A stretch of DNA of 64,000 nt, taken from contig WHVY01000007.1 of the NCBI GenBank assembly GCA_022266195.1, positions 868,001-932,000 of the forward strand. The letters are read 5' to 3'. Numbering within the stretch: the first letter of the stretch is position 1; every line of letters starts with the position of its first letter. The notes beneath the pieces are model-generated. The model worked only from the letters and a program-made list of their open reading frames with translations, ran no database searches and was not told the DNA's origin. Origin of the DNA: Tetranychus cinnabarinus. Lineage: Eukaryota > Arthropoda > Arachnida > Trombidiformes > Tetranychidae. Positions 11,594 through 22,742 of this stretch are shown here, piece by piece. The position numbers and the translations under genes are program-made.

Positions 11594-12526
11594 GGTTAAG
11601 TTATCAGCTATCAGCTTGGATCAAATTTATCAATACAATAACCTGGAAGGAGAAAGTAAAAGGGGATAAGTAAACATTAATAATTGAAGACTATAAAAGC
11701 TTTAAGCATCAGGCATCTTTAAGATGTATAATATCAGGTAACACTTACAAAAAAAACCACAAAACACACCTAAAAACAATTTCACCATCACAGTAATTGT
11801 AAAACAATTAAATTGGCCATTGATTGAGATCAGGCTCAAGAAAGGAAAAGCTATCAGCAGGCAACATAAACTAAGCAAAATATCTTTGCACCTGCGCAAT
11901 TTTAATCTTATTCACAACGATTTAAAAATAAATCGCTAATCATGTTTATTTTATGAACTTTTTTTGATGCAAACCAATTTGCTTGTCTAAAGATGAAAAT
12001 TGAAGAAAGCAATCAGCCTAGTCAGTTGATTATTATCTTAAGATTATTTAGAGAGTGAATAAGTAAGCAGAAAAAAAGCAAAATTTTATGCTCAATAGGA
12101 ATCAAGTTAACGTTTTTTGACGAGTCAATGGCGATCTACCAACACAACCAACTCAAACTGTAAGTAATCTTTCTTTTGCAACTGTTCAACAATTAAAATT
12201 CCTTCTTCTGAAATTCTTTTGGCTTAATGATTAATAATCTATAATCGATAGAGGCTAAGTGAATATCTTGGTGAATGAAATATGTTTCATTGCAAACAAT
12301 GGTCTCAATTGCTTGTAGGAAAAAATGCATGAAAAAAGTGTAAACAACAATCCTTATGGACTGTAATTAACCATATGAATGATTATTTCATGATCTTGCT
12401 CCCATTCTCATCCAGTTATACAAAGACAATCAACCCTTTTCATCCCAATCATCAACCTTTCAAGATTATACGAGTATAAAAAAAAACAAAAACTAAAAAA
12501 TCAACAATAATATTGACATTAATAAG
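11594..12526. other. Region upstream of the apyrase gene and of a possible plus-strand gene
   Basis: About 0.9 kb without a supported CDS. It should contain the apyrase promoter. On the plus strand an ATG at 12129 is followed by 11 codons and a good donor (CT|GTAAGT near 12160), which could be the first exon of the small gene to the right. No TATA or initiator can be assigned with confidence. Confidence 0.4.
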
Positions 12527-12808
12527 TTGCTTTACCTCTTAATTATCTTTTTAGCTTCCTTCGCTCTGGAGTCTTCAGGAACTGTAAACAGTGAAAATGC
12601 TCAGGATGGCAAGAGAAACCAGGGCAAAAATCAGGATTCTTCAATCGATAACCACCCACTAAAAGCAATAAATGTGATTGTTCACTGTCCAGATGAGGCT
12701 TACAGGCAACTTTTGATGGTCATCAGTAATTATTGGTTTCAACAGCAAGGGATGATTTATTGGCGAGCACGAAGCAATCAAGAAATACGATGGCAAAGAA
12801 GAAGCTGA
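12527..12808 (+). CDS. Hypothetical small protein, probable 3' exon, possibly secreted
   Basis: A 93-codon open frame ending in TGA at 12806-12808 with no ATG at its left end (it opens with TTG), so the true start must lie in an upstream exon. The first 20 codons are hydrophobic (LYLLIIFLASFA) like a signal peptide. The remainder is polar (Gly/Asn/Gln/Asp) and ends in a Trp/Arg-rich segment. Two alternatives compete: an upstream exon that adds a start to the hydrophobic stretch, or a first exon at 12129 spliced with matching phase to the acceptor before TGAAAATG near 12588, which would skip that stretch. A polyadenylation signal follows at 12926. I do not recognise the protein, and no homologous domain is evident. 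Confidence 0.35.
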   Translation: MLYLLIIFLASFALESSGTVNSENAQDGKRNQGKNQDSSIDNHPLKAINVIVHCPDEAYRQLLMVISNYWFQQQGMIYWRARSNQEIRWQRRS

Positions 12809-12925
12809 TCAAGAAGATGAAGAAGAAAAATGAATGAAACTGTAACAAACGGTTTGCAAAATTTAAAGCTGTTAAACTTTATAAATTGTAAATCATTAGC
12901 AAGTATCATTCAACTGTTAATGATA

Positions 12926-12931
12926 AATAAA
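12926..12931 (+). terminator. Candidate polyadenylation signal AATAAA
   Basis: A canonical AATAAA 118 nt after the stop codon of the small plus-strand frame. It gives modest support to transcription in that direction. Confidence 0.4.
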
Positions 12932-14820
12932 CAAGCACTTCAGGCCGACTATTTATACTAACTCTGTGTTTTTATCAATAGGAGCGGATTTACCGGAACT
13001 TTTTCAGATAACAACCAGAGGGGTTTGGCTCCTATACAAACAATAACAATGGCGATCACTCCTCTCTTCAATAATCCCCTGATGATCAATTAAGACACAA
13101 ATCGAAGGCAAATTAATCTATCTTAATCTTCAATCCACTCCTCTTACTGTTTTACATCTTGGTGCATTTGTCTATGGCTTTACTCTATTGCCAACTTACA
13201 CTCTCAACATGAGAACTGAACGTGTTACTTGGAAAGACCTTTAGCTAACCAAGATGCTTGATTGTTTGATCATTTGATCCATCCACATTGATTAGAAAAT
13301 CATCGCTATTAATATCAACATTTCTAATGGAGGTAAATCCAGTTTAACTTGGAATTAAATGATTTCTTTCTTAGTTAATTTATTTTATTGAAGGATCAAC
13401 TTGTTAGCTAATAGAGTGTGTGGCTCTTTTCACCGCCCTCTTTTGTCTTCTTTTGTCTTAACTCAAAGAGCAAAGCTATTTCCATCGACAACTTTCAGTT
13501 TTCTGTAACAAAGTAATTCAAAGTTTAATCTCTAGTTTGAACCAGTTTTATTTAGTTATATTGCATCTTCAAGATTAAATATTATCGATAGTCTTGTTAT
13601 ATTTCATTATCATTTTCATGGAGTATCCAATTTAAAGTGGCAATTTGTGATTTCTTCATAGTAAGTAATATCTAACGGCTTCCTGGTTAATCCTTCAACC
13701 AGCCTTTGTTTTTTTTCTATAATCAATTGCTCTAGTAACTTTTACTTTTTGTTTCTTTTTTTAGTTTCTTCTAATATTAATTGGCAATCTATTAAATCAA
13801 CTCTTTTATCTGATTTCACGATGATCCTCATTTCTTGGATAATTATGATTAATTGGTCTCTTTTTTTACATGATTTACAGCCTATTGTGTCCTTCAAGGC
13901 AGGCTAGAAGGCAATCTACTTGTGAGGCTGTTGATTTATCAAAGAAAATTATACTTGCTCAATAATATTTAGATGTTTGTCGATCAAAGTCTGACCAGGT
14001 TTGACTTATTTTTTTTTCTGGGCCAATCTCTACTAATCAATATAATCGAAAGCTTACATTATATCCTCTATTAAACCCTTTAATTAATTTGCAACTCTTC
14101 TAATACTTTGTTTCCTTCTAATGTAAATAGGGAGAGACGACAGAGAGGATCTTCAACAACCTGAATTGGAATACGTTATCTGATGTTCAACTGTCAATCA
14201 TCGGTTCGGCCAACAGTCAAATCAAACCAAGGGTTAGGCCTGGATCCTGAGGAACTGTAGTTTCAACTTTAAGGCAAATTGGGAATCTTGATTGCATCAA
14301 TTTTTATCATCATTATCATCATGATCGTCATCATCAACCTAAAGAGCAACAAAAGCACCAATTGTTTTCATCTGAGGAATAAAAGGGATCAACTTAAAGC
14401 AAATCAACATCATCTTGTTAACTTTTTAACATGATGTTTGCGGTTAATAGCCAAAAATCAAATAATCAAGATCAAAGTTGATTAAGCTCTTACAATTTAG
14501 CTCTCTCTCTCTCCCTCCTGGATTCTTAATAGTGTTGATACTGTTAAACTCAACATGTTTTGAGACAATTTAACCCTGAATAGGCCTCAATTTAACTATT
14601 AAAGGGTGTTCTTGCCTGTTCTAATCTTTCAACTTTGCTTTAAAAGATTCACTGAACAGGTTTGTTCCCTAAGGTTATCTTGAAGACTTGCCCAAGGCCT
14701 GATGCACAAAAAAAAGCCAAAAGAGATGATGTTCATGAAAAGGTAAGATATTTCCAGTTTTCATCAATTCTACAATTTTTTGATTGTTACTTGCTTTTTT
14801 GAGTAACGTCTTTTTTTCCT
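12932..14820. other. Stretch with no supported gene
   Basis: AT-rich sequence without an ATG frame worth calling. A 35-codon open frame after an acceptor-like site near 14130 (GGAGAGACGACAGAGAGG and on) ends in TGA and is not assignable. A CT dinucleotide run lies at 14500-14513 and a CAT/ATC-rich patch near 14310-14340. Confidence 0.5.
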
Positions 14821-15352
14821 TTGCAAGCTATTAGGTTGACCGAGATTCCAATGAGTGATTGTATTTTGCACTGGATTTTGGAAACAAAAAAGAAGAGTAT
14901 CATGATCATGATAGAAGCCGATAATAATAACATTTTCGATGAAATGAGCAATGCGGGTTTTGAAAGGGCAGTTCAGACTCATTTAATTGGATTTAATGCC
15001 CAAAAAGAGCCATTCCAAACAATAGTTGATGCCAAAAGTGACCATCTTGATTTGTGCCCGTTGAAAGTAAACAATCAATCGTTTTGTTTATCAAGCAAAC
15101 GGAACAATATTAGAATGATTTAATCTTTTAATCATGAATATAGCTGATGATAAAGATCAAAATGAAGAGTTTTTGGAAAATCTCATTAACAACATTTCCC
15201 ATACAGTTGAATCAGAAGCCATCAGAAGCAATCTTGAAACAAACCTGATGATGATTATCAAATTTAAATTTAAATTTTACTCATTTGATGCAGCCAAAAT
15301 TGCTCTTGAAATTGAATTTAATCACAGCCAAATAATCATGAAATATGTTTGA
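14821..15352 (+). other. Two adjacent unrecognised open frames, possible exons or gene remnant
   Basis: A frame at 14821-15123 follows a strong acceptor (polypyrimidine then TTTGCAAG near 14826), has an internal ATG, and ends in TAA. Eleven nucleotides later an ATG at 15134 opens a second frame of 72 codons ending at 15352. Both have an even mixture of charged and hydrophobic residues, unlike the Phe/Leu/Ser-rich translations of noncoding DNA elsewhere in this window. Neither shows a domain I know. They could be terminal exons of one gene with a missed intron, a degenerate gene, or chance frames. Confidence 0.2.
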
Positions 15353-16435
15353 CAATTGGGGTTGATTAATATGCTAAAAGTAAATCACCAAGCTTTACTT
15401 TTGTACCTCCAATGGTCACCTCACCATATAATTAACTCTCATGAATCATTTCTAATCATGGTTTCAAGGCATTTCAATTCTTCATGCAGACCCGCAAAGA
15501 GTTAACATGTAAAAGCGTAAACCATCCAAATTAAATAAGATAATCATGTTAACCAAACCTCACACAATCATAAGGCAACTATTGAAAATTAAAGGTTTGA
15601 TTGTAATCAAAAGTAAACCTGACCAAGATATGGCAAGACAATTGACATTATTGATTAAGTGTCACGTCAAACAGTTGTATCAAATTGTTTGATCAAAAAA
15701 TGTCAGCCAAAAGACGAAAGTCAATTAATCAAGCAAGATGTAGATTTACCGATTAAATCAACACCAGGCCATCATGATAATCATTTATTTACACTTAATG
15801 TTACAATTGCAATGTTAACAACTTTAAATTTTCAATTTAAACATTTACCTTTTTGCCCATCTAATGAATTCAATTGCCAGACCATAGCAACAACCAAAAG
15901 CTAAACAAAAGCCCAAAAAATCGCATCAACCAAATTTATAATTCATTAAGACTTTCAACTGATTAAACGCACGGAAACACAAATTGAGTTAAGAATGACC
16001 GCAAAACAAAAGTCCAATTCACAGCAACATTAAAAGCTATTAAAAGCCGGACAAAAGCATAAACCAAATTGAATCTTAATGATGTGAGAATGTCATCGAT
16101 TGTGACAATTTAACTTTAAGTTATCAATCAATTGACATTTCCAAGCATTTGTCATTAACTTCAACATTAACCATGAAATGGTGTAAAGCAATTAAGAGTC
16201 AAAAGTAAAGTTGCTTAAAGGTTCAACAGTTGAACCATCAAACAAAATAAAATCCAATTGTAACAATTAAAAGGTAAAAGGCTAAAAATTGCCTTTGAAA
16301 TGTTGAGTGATTTAGATTTTTTGCCGAGATGGAAAAGTTTACCTTAAAAAAAAGACTGAGCAAAACTCATTTTTACCCATTTTCATGGTTTCAACATTAA
16401 AGTCATTCCTTTATCATTATCATCATCTAATTACA
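15353..16435. other. Stretch with no supported gene
   Basis: About 1.1 kb of AT-rich sequence left of the LTR element. The 81-codon frame starting at 15659 opens with GTG and has no supporting signal. Nothing else is seen. Confidence 0.5.
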
Positions 16436-16774
16436 TGTAATATTCAAAACTTTAGTGTTCAAATTAAGAAAGAGAAATGGTCAAAATTATTCTCCTCTTT
16501 CTTTATTCTGTCTATTCCCCTGTCTTATTTCTCATTCTTAACAATGGTCAGAAGGGCAAAACAAATACTTTGTTTTAACTAGAGGATTATTGAGGGGAGT
16601 TGAAATGAAGACTCCAAAGTGGTAACTTGAAAATGTCTGGAACTAGTGCTTGGTTAATTGGACTAGTGCTTATTTAATTATTAGTTTAACTAAATTTTAG
16701 TTAATTATAATGGAATTATTGTCCACAAAATGGTTATTATTAATAAATGTTATTAAATGGCCAAAATTATTACA
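16436..16774 (+). repeat. 5' LTR
   Basis: 339 bp, TG...CA ends, identical by direct reading to the copy at 17158-17496. It contains an AATAAA near 16741 and an internal imperfect 21-bp tandem repeat (ACTAGTGCTT motif twice). Confidence 0.9.
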
Positions 16775-17145
16775 AGTCGACAGGATGAAATCTGGGCTGG
16801 CTCACCCACATCATCCATTCAATTCATATTATTGAATATTAAAATTATTATTAATTCCAATCATGGAAATGAAACTGGACAAGTTACCAATTGAAATGTG
16901 GCCATAAATTTATATTAATATATGTTTGAAAAATTATTAAAAGTTGACAAAATTGAATCTGGACAAGTTACCCATCGGACAGTTGTGTCCATTAAATTAT
17001 TATTGGCATTTTATTAAATTATTTAAAATTCTGATTTTAGTATTTGCTGGACAGATGAACCTGGACCATTCATCAATTGAATTATTATTAAATACTAAAA
17101 TTGAGGTTCCACTAATCGTGGAAATGGAAATGGTACTTCCGACCT

Positions 17146-17157
17146 AAAGTGGGGGGA
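17146..17157 (+). other. Polypurine tract of the LTR element
   Basis: AAAGTGGGGGGA immediately before the 3' LTR; the only G-rich run in the neighbourhood and in the position expected for plus-strand priming. Confidence 0.7.
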
Positions 17158-17496
17158 TGTAATATTCAAAACTTTAGTGTTCAAATTAAGAAAGAGAAAT
17201 GGTCAAAATTATTCTCCTCTTTCTTTATTCTGTCTATTCCCCTGTCTTATTTCTCATTCTTAACAATGGTCAGAAGGGCAAAACAAATACTTTGTTTTAA
17301 CTAGAGGATTATTGAGGGGAGTTGAAATGAAGACTCCAAAGTGGTAACTTGAAAATGTCTGGAACTAGTGCTTGGTTAATTGGACTAGTGCTTATTTAAT
17401 TATTAGTTTAACTAAATTTTAGTTAATTATAATGGAATTATTGTCCACAAAATGGTTATTATTAATAAATGTTATTAAATGGCCAAAATTATTACA
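17158..17496 (+). repeat. 3' LTR
   Basis: 339 bp with no difference from the 5' LTR on base-by-base comparison, which implies recent insertion or recent conversion. Confidence 0.9.
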
Positions 17497-18650
17497 TACA
17501 TTTAACATTGTTTATTCACTAATTAGCCTTTTAATAACGAATTGGTAAAAGATGATAATTTAAGTTTAATATTTAAGTTTCAAATGAAGACAAAAGATGA
17601 TTATTTTCATTTCTCAAATTGGCTAATTATTTTTGAACCAAATAACGTTATAAACTTAACAGCAACAAAAAAAAGAGTGAAAAGCTAGAGGCAAATTCAA
17701 TTGATTTGATTCTCTCATCATTAACCATTATCAACCATTAATTTAATAGCAAGAAACCCTTTAATCGAGATGTTAATGAAAACAATCATTTCTCTTGTTA
17801 ATGATGTTAACTCGTTAAAAACATGACAAAAATCAAGTTCATTGACAGAAGGCGATTTCAATTTCATGTTGGCAGGAACAAAAAAACATTTTCTCAATGA
17901 ATGAGTATTTTTCCTAAATCAAACGTTCACTTGACATTGAATAAATATCAATCAAAGAAGCAGAAAAATTGTTGAAATTGTTAATTGAATCATCAAAAGG
18001 TATTTATATAAAAAAACAGATCAACTTGAACCAATTAAAGGTTCATCTATGAATGTAGCCAAAAATTAACCCAATTACAGCTTCCGATTTCATTCCACAT
18101 TTGATGGAGAAATGATTTTTCCATTAAAAAGCTTACATTTTCAAAGTCAAAGCTTTTCGCCATAATTTAATGTATATTAATATTCAAATGTCTTGCTATT
18201 TAAAAGATGATTATTAAAGGCTTGGCAATAAATTAACTTTTATCATTCAACATTTATCAATTTTTAAATATTTTAATATTACATTTATATTTATATACTA
18301 ATGCCTTGAGAGGTTAAGTTTAAGGGTCAACCTTTTTTATCCCCTTCTTACCTTGATCTGTATTTGCGCTCATAATTTTGGTTCGTCTTCACAATAAATC
18401 TTTAAGGTTCCTTCATTCAATTCATCAAGGTTAATCTGGAATGTGTTTTGCATTTTATTATTGTATTGATGATGGTTGACGGTTTTACCTTAATCACAAT
18501 GAGAATGGCTTTTGACCCGATTTTTACAGCAAAAAATGGCTTACAAAGGCATTTTTGTTGCTCTTAATGCTTTATCCAAATGAATTTACTCTTTTAAAGT
18601 CCATTAGAAATGACCAAAAGTAAAATAATCAACTGTAATTGAGGTAACAA
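17497..18650. other. Stretch with no supported gene
   Basis: About 1.15 kb of AT-rich DNA between the LTR element and the GR duplication. No coding or RNA feature is seen. Confidence 0.5.
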
Positions 18651-19818
18651 ATGAATAAATGATTGCCAAGTATTTTACATTGTTTAACGTATTTCAGGCC
18701 TTTTATACACTTTTGTGCCTTGAAAATGCTCTATGCGATTTGAGATTCAATTTTGAATAACTTTTCTTCTTGTCGTGATTCAGTGAATTAAATGATTTAA
18801 TCATGAAACTTGTTCATTCAATGGAAAACTGTAACGGAAGCTTATTCATGGAAATGATGTTATCAAAGGTAATCTTGAAATCTGGATCTAGATTTTAGTC
18901 TAATTTTAACGCCATTCATTTGAAAATTGAAAGTTTACAACATTAAATTTCGTCTAAATTTTCTCGCCTTTGACCCGATTGACTGGAAATTTATATAAAA
19001 TATTTGATGAATATTTTGATGGAATCATTAGATTTTCATTTTTCTTGGTTGCCTTTCAATTGTTGCTAATGGCTTTTGAAAAGGCTTTAAATATACAGAT
19101 TAGCGGGATTCATTTTAAATTTGAATCGGAATTTTGATTGTCTATTTATTGTAAAATTGACTAAATTAAGATTTTGAGAAAATCTTTTTGCAAATTATTT
19201 TCAACAAAATTCAGACCTTGCCTCATAACTTATCCGTTAATCACGGGTCGCTTAATGTGTAATTTGTAATACTGAGCTGCTCTTCAAGTACAATTTATTA
19301 TTATAGAATCGGCTTTTCCAGCTCAAACCATCATCACGGTATTTAATAAATTTGTTTGCTATCAAACCAATTTGTCACAATAATAATGCTAAATAACCCA
19401 ATGATTTAATGTAAACTTGGTGTCTTAGTCGGTTGGACTTCAAGTGTCTCTTAGTCCAAGCTAAGTTTACTGAATGTTTATTAAGATCAAGTCAACTTTA
19501 CTCATAAAACTGAGTTTACACAAAAAGTCATTTTCTTGTTACAATAATAAGTCAACTTTGAATCAACTGTAAGTAGTTTTGAGTCCACTTCCAGGCCAAC
19601 GTTGCAGCTCTCAGCCAACCCGAGTCTAAACATTTCTTGAAAAATCAGACAATTATGGATAAAACGTTGAAATTTTCAGTCATTGATTTTATTTTAGTTT
19701 TGAGGTAGATATCGATTTTCAAGGTTGATGGATCAAACCAGTTCCAGATCAATTCCATTTGAATAAATCATTTGAGATTTCGGAATCAATTAATTGAGCT
19801 AAAAGCATTATTAGCATT

Positions 19819-19824
19819 TTTATT
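19819..19824 (-). terminator. Candidate polyadenylation signal of GR copy A
   Basis: AATAAA on the minus strand, 107 nt beyond the stop, in a block conserved in copy B. Confidence 0.45.
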
Positions 19825-19930
19825 GTTAGTTTATTATTGGTTTTAAATGATAATGTTTCTAAAATGATGGTGATGATGACGGATTACAATCCAATTAAAT
19901 ATGGTTAAACACTTGAATTATTAATGAAGC

Positions 19931-21435
19931 TCAAAAAAATGATCCGAAATTACAACTCAACATCATCATCATTGATACAAACTCTAGGAGAAACTGATGA
20001 AAAATAGAAAGTTAACAAATGAAAATGTCATTATTATTAATAAATACTCACAATTAACACAAAATCTGTCGTTATTACCCCAAAATCGCCAATCTGGAAG
20101 CCAGTCGTTGGCAGCGTTGTTCTGTTCAAGATTTCGATCATCTGCAATGATAAACATTCATTTTAATATTCAATTAATATATAACTTTGGAATAATATTG
20201 TTTCACAAATTCCAGTTTACTTTTAATTTCATGTTTATTGTAGCTTTACTTTTAAGATATACTTGATGCCACATTGGATACAGCCTTCCAACCTAAACGA
20301 TGAAAGGAGACAAGATAAATAAACTTGAAACATTTTACTAAAATCACAGCTAAAACTAAACCTTGCTGGTCAATCTGGCACAAACGAGACTAATCACTAA
20401 AGTATAACCAATAATGTTGATTCCGAGACAAGCAATAAGACCATCCATTACAATGGAATGGTTTCCAATTATGATGGCAAACTGTATAAACCAAAGCGAT
20501 TGAAGAGCTACTCCAGTGTAAAAATAAAAAACCATGAAGCGAACTTTTCTAAAATTTAAATCCAACTCGTTGAACAACACTGTCGCATGTCTGATAATGA
20601 ATCTAATGTCACTATTGTAAGGCTTATCAAGTGATTTGAGCAGTAGTGAGGTTGCATTTATTAGCGATTCCATGTGGAAATGATGAACAGTAGCATAGAG
20701 ACAAAGGATCGCGGCTACACAAATCAGTTGAGTTGCTAGAAGAGCCACTACTGGTGTCAATGTTAAGGTCCATGCAACCTCAAAGAAGAGTGTTTTGAAG
20801 GAAAAATGATTGTAAAGGTTAATGACGAGCTCATAGTTGTAGAGGATGATTACGTAAAGAACGGTCATTGGACAGACAAAGTTCCAAAATAAACTAATGT
20901 AATAACAAGTGCGATTGAAGTCTTTTTGTTGAGGTTCAACGAAAGGAAAATGGGAAAATCCATTTTTTAGTAGATCTTTTATTCTGATTGCTTTACTAAC
21001 AAATCCACCTTGTCTTTCAACCAACATTATACCTTCATGAGCGAAGTACATGACGGCTGTGCCAACAACGACAACAATCTTCAAAACATCTCTGTCTTTG
21101 GAGGCAAACAGTGGATCACCCAAATATATTGCTGTGTCACTTTCGGCACTAAACACGAAAAAGGCTCGTGAAAGGTTGATCGCTATGAAAAATCGAACCA
21201 ACCAGTTCTTCAAGTCGAATTGACGTTTAATTTCAACAAGTCTCTCGACACTTTGATCGAAACCCAATCTCAGTGCAAAGTAAAACACAGTTTGATGTTC
21301 CAACGTTTCAGTAGCATTAAGTGCGAGCTGCTCAAAATCATGCTCATTCACCTGTTGGCGAAATATAAGTTTAATGAATTTCCACAAATCGGAAAGTAAC
21401 AGCACCGTGCGAGATTCAGCAAACTTTTGTTTCAT
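19931..21435 (-). CDS. Gustatory receptor family protein, copy A (four exons)
   Basis: Seven-pass chemoreceptor of the arthropod GR superfamily, expected to form ligand-gated cation channels in sensory neurons. Model on the minus strand: exons 20362-21435, 20221-20292, 20052-20141 and 19931-19993, giving 432 residues. All junctions are phase 0. Exon 1 (358 residues) holds the first six membrane spans; the next exons give VGRLYPMWHQVYLK, then MIEILNR followed by TTGFQIGDFGVITT, the usual GR sequence before the last span, and a final FLLEFVSMMMMLSCNFGSFF. The ATG at 21435 aligns with copy B; a longer open frame upstream has only a GTG. Introns are 58-79 nt. The exon 1 donor is AAG|GTTTAG, non-standard after GT but conserved in both copies. 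The insect TYhhhhhQF motif is not evident in the last span. The ligand is unknown. Confidence 0.85.
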
Positions 21436-22611
21436 TTTGTTTCCGAATCGGTCAGTTAAAGTATGGTAAGATAAAGTCAAAAATGCTGCATTATGCAATT
21501 CACTGAATTCACTTGAATGAATCTTTTTCACTTTTAAATGAACTGAAAAGCTATAAATTTGAATTTCTTTAATCACCACGAAAGGAGTGTCTATTGGTTA
21601 ATATTGATCAAAGGTATTTATTGAAAATGAGTTTTTCTGGTTTATATTTTTCTTTTTTGATCAATTAAATTCATCATTATGCATGGTTCTCTGTGCAACA
21701 GTTTATTATCAAGACTGTGTTAAAAATTGATTATGTTGAAAAACAATTTAATATTTAATTTCTTTCACTCCTATTATTTTATTTCTTAGGAATCTTATTT
21801 TAGATTAACTCATCTTATTAACCTATTAACGATTCTAGTTCAAAGTAATAAAATAAACGATTCTCAACGTCACTTAAATGTTCGACTTTTTTCTAGTATT
21901 TCTTTCAACATGAATAAATGATTGCCAACTATTTTACATTGTTTAACGTATTTCAGGCCTTTTATAAACTTTTGTGCCTTGAAAATGCTCGATGCGATTT
22001 GAGATTCAATTTTGAATAACTTTTCTTCTTGTCGTGATTCAGTGAATTAAATGAACCAATCAGGAAACTTGGTTATTCAATGAAAAGTTGTAACGGAAGC
22101 TTATTCATGGAATAGAACAGTATAGAATCGGCTTTTCCAGCTCAAACCATCATCACGGTATTTAATAAATTTGTTTGCTATCAAACCAATTTGTCACAAT
22201 AATAATGCTAAATAACCCAATGATTTAATGTAAACTTGGTGTCTTAGTCGGTTGGACTTCAAGTGTCTCTTAGTCCAAGCTAAGTTTACTGAATGTTTAT
22301 TAAGATCAAGTCAACTTTATTCATAAAACTGAGTTTACACAAAAAGTCATTTTCTTGTTACAATAATAAGTCAATGTTGCAAATCAACTTTGAATACTTC
22401 TCCAGGCAAACGTTGTCACTCTCAGCCAACTTGCGTCCAAACATTTCTTGACAAATCAGACAACTATGGATTTTAGTTTTGAGGTAGATATCAATTGTCA
22501 AGGTGTAATCTTATTCGTTGTTGGAACAAACTAGTTCCAGATCAATTCCATTTGAATAAATCATTTGAGATTTCGGAATCAATTAATTGAGCTGCAAGCA
22601 TTATTAGCATT

Positions 22612-22617
22612 TTTATT
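22612..22617 (-). terminator. Candidate polyadenylation signal of GR copy B
   Basis: AATAAA on the minus strand, about 126 nt after the stop, at the position equivalent to that in copy A. Confidence 0.45.
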
Positions 22618-22742
22618 GTTAGTTTATAATTTGTTTTAGGCAGTAATGTTTCCAAAATGCTGGTGATGAAGATGGATTACAATCCAATCAAATATGGTTA
22701 GTTGAATGTTTAATAACATGTTAAACACTTGAATTATTAAGC

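Larger units (their letters stand above)
16436..17496 (+). mobile_element. Complete non-autonomous miniature LTR retroelement (TRIM-like), 1,061 bp
   Basis: Two 339-bp direct repeats flank a 383-bp internal segment. Each repeat begins TGTAATA and ends TATTACA, the TG...CA ends of an LTR with a 7-bp terminal inverted repeat. The 3' copy is preceded by a purine-rich tract (AAAGTGGGGGGA, 17146-17157) as expected for plus-strand priming, which sets the orientation. The element is flanked by TACA on both sides (16432-16435 and 17497-17500), a 4-bp target duplication. The internal part has no gag or pol and no obvious TGG-initiated primer-binding site after the 5' LTR. It contains imperfect internal repeats (CTGGACAAGTTACC twice). 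It must be mobilised in trans. The superfamily cannot be assigned. Confidence 0.88.
18651..21915. repeat. Tandem duplication, unit A (carries GR gene A)
   Basis: Alignable along most of its length with 21910-24735, including gene, introns and both flanks. It begins at AATGAATAAATGATTGCC near 18651 and ends at TTTCAACATGAAT near 21915, where unit B begins in the same words. About 445 bp (near 18858-19303) is present only in this unit. Confidence 0.88.

Noticed and set aside
16385..16582. Open frame spanning the left LTR boundary.
   Set aside because: It crosses the target-site duplication and the LTR end, so it is a chance frame.
16944..17147. Open frame inside the LTR element as a gag remnant.
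   Set aside because: It starts at TTG, overlaps degenerate internal repeats, and shows no recognisable gag or zinc-knuckle motif.
21436..21579. Upstream extension of GR copy A by 48 codons.
   Set aside because: It begins with GTG, has no ATG, and is not matched in copy B, whose ATG aligns with the internal Met.
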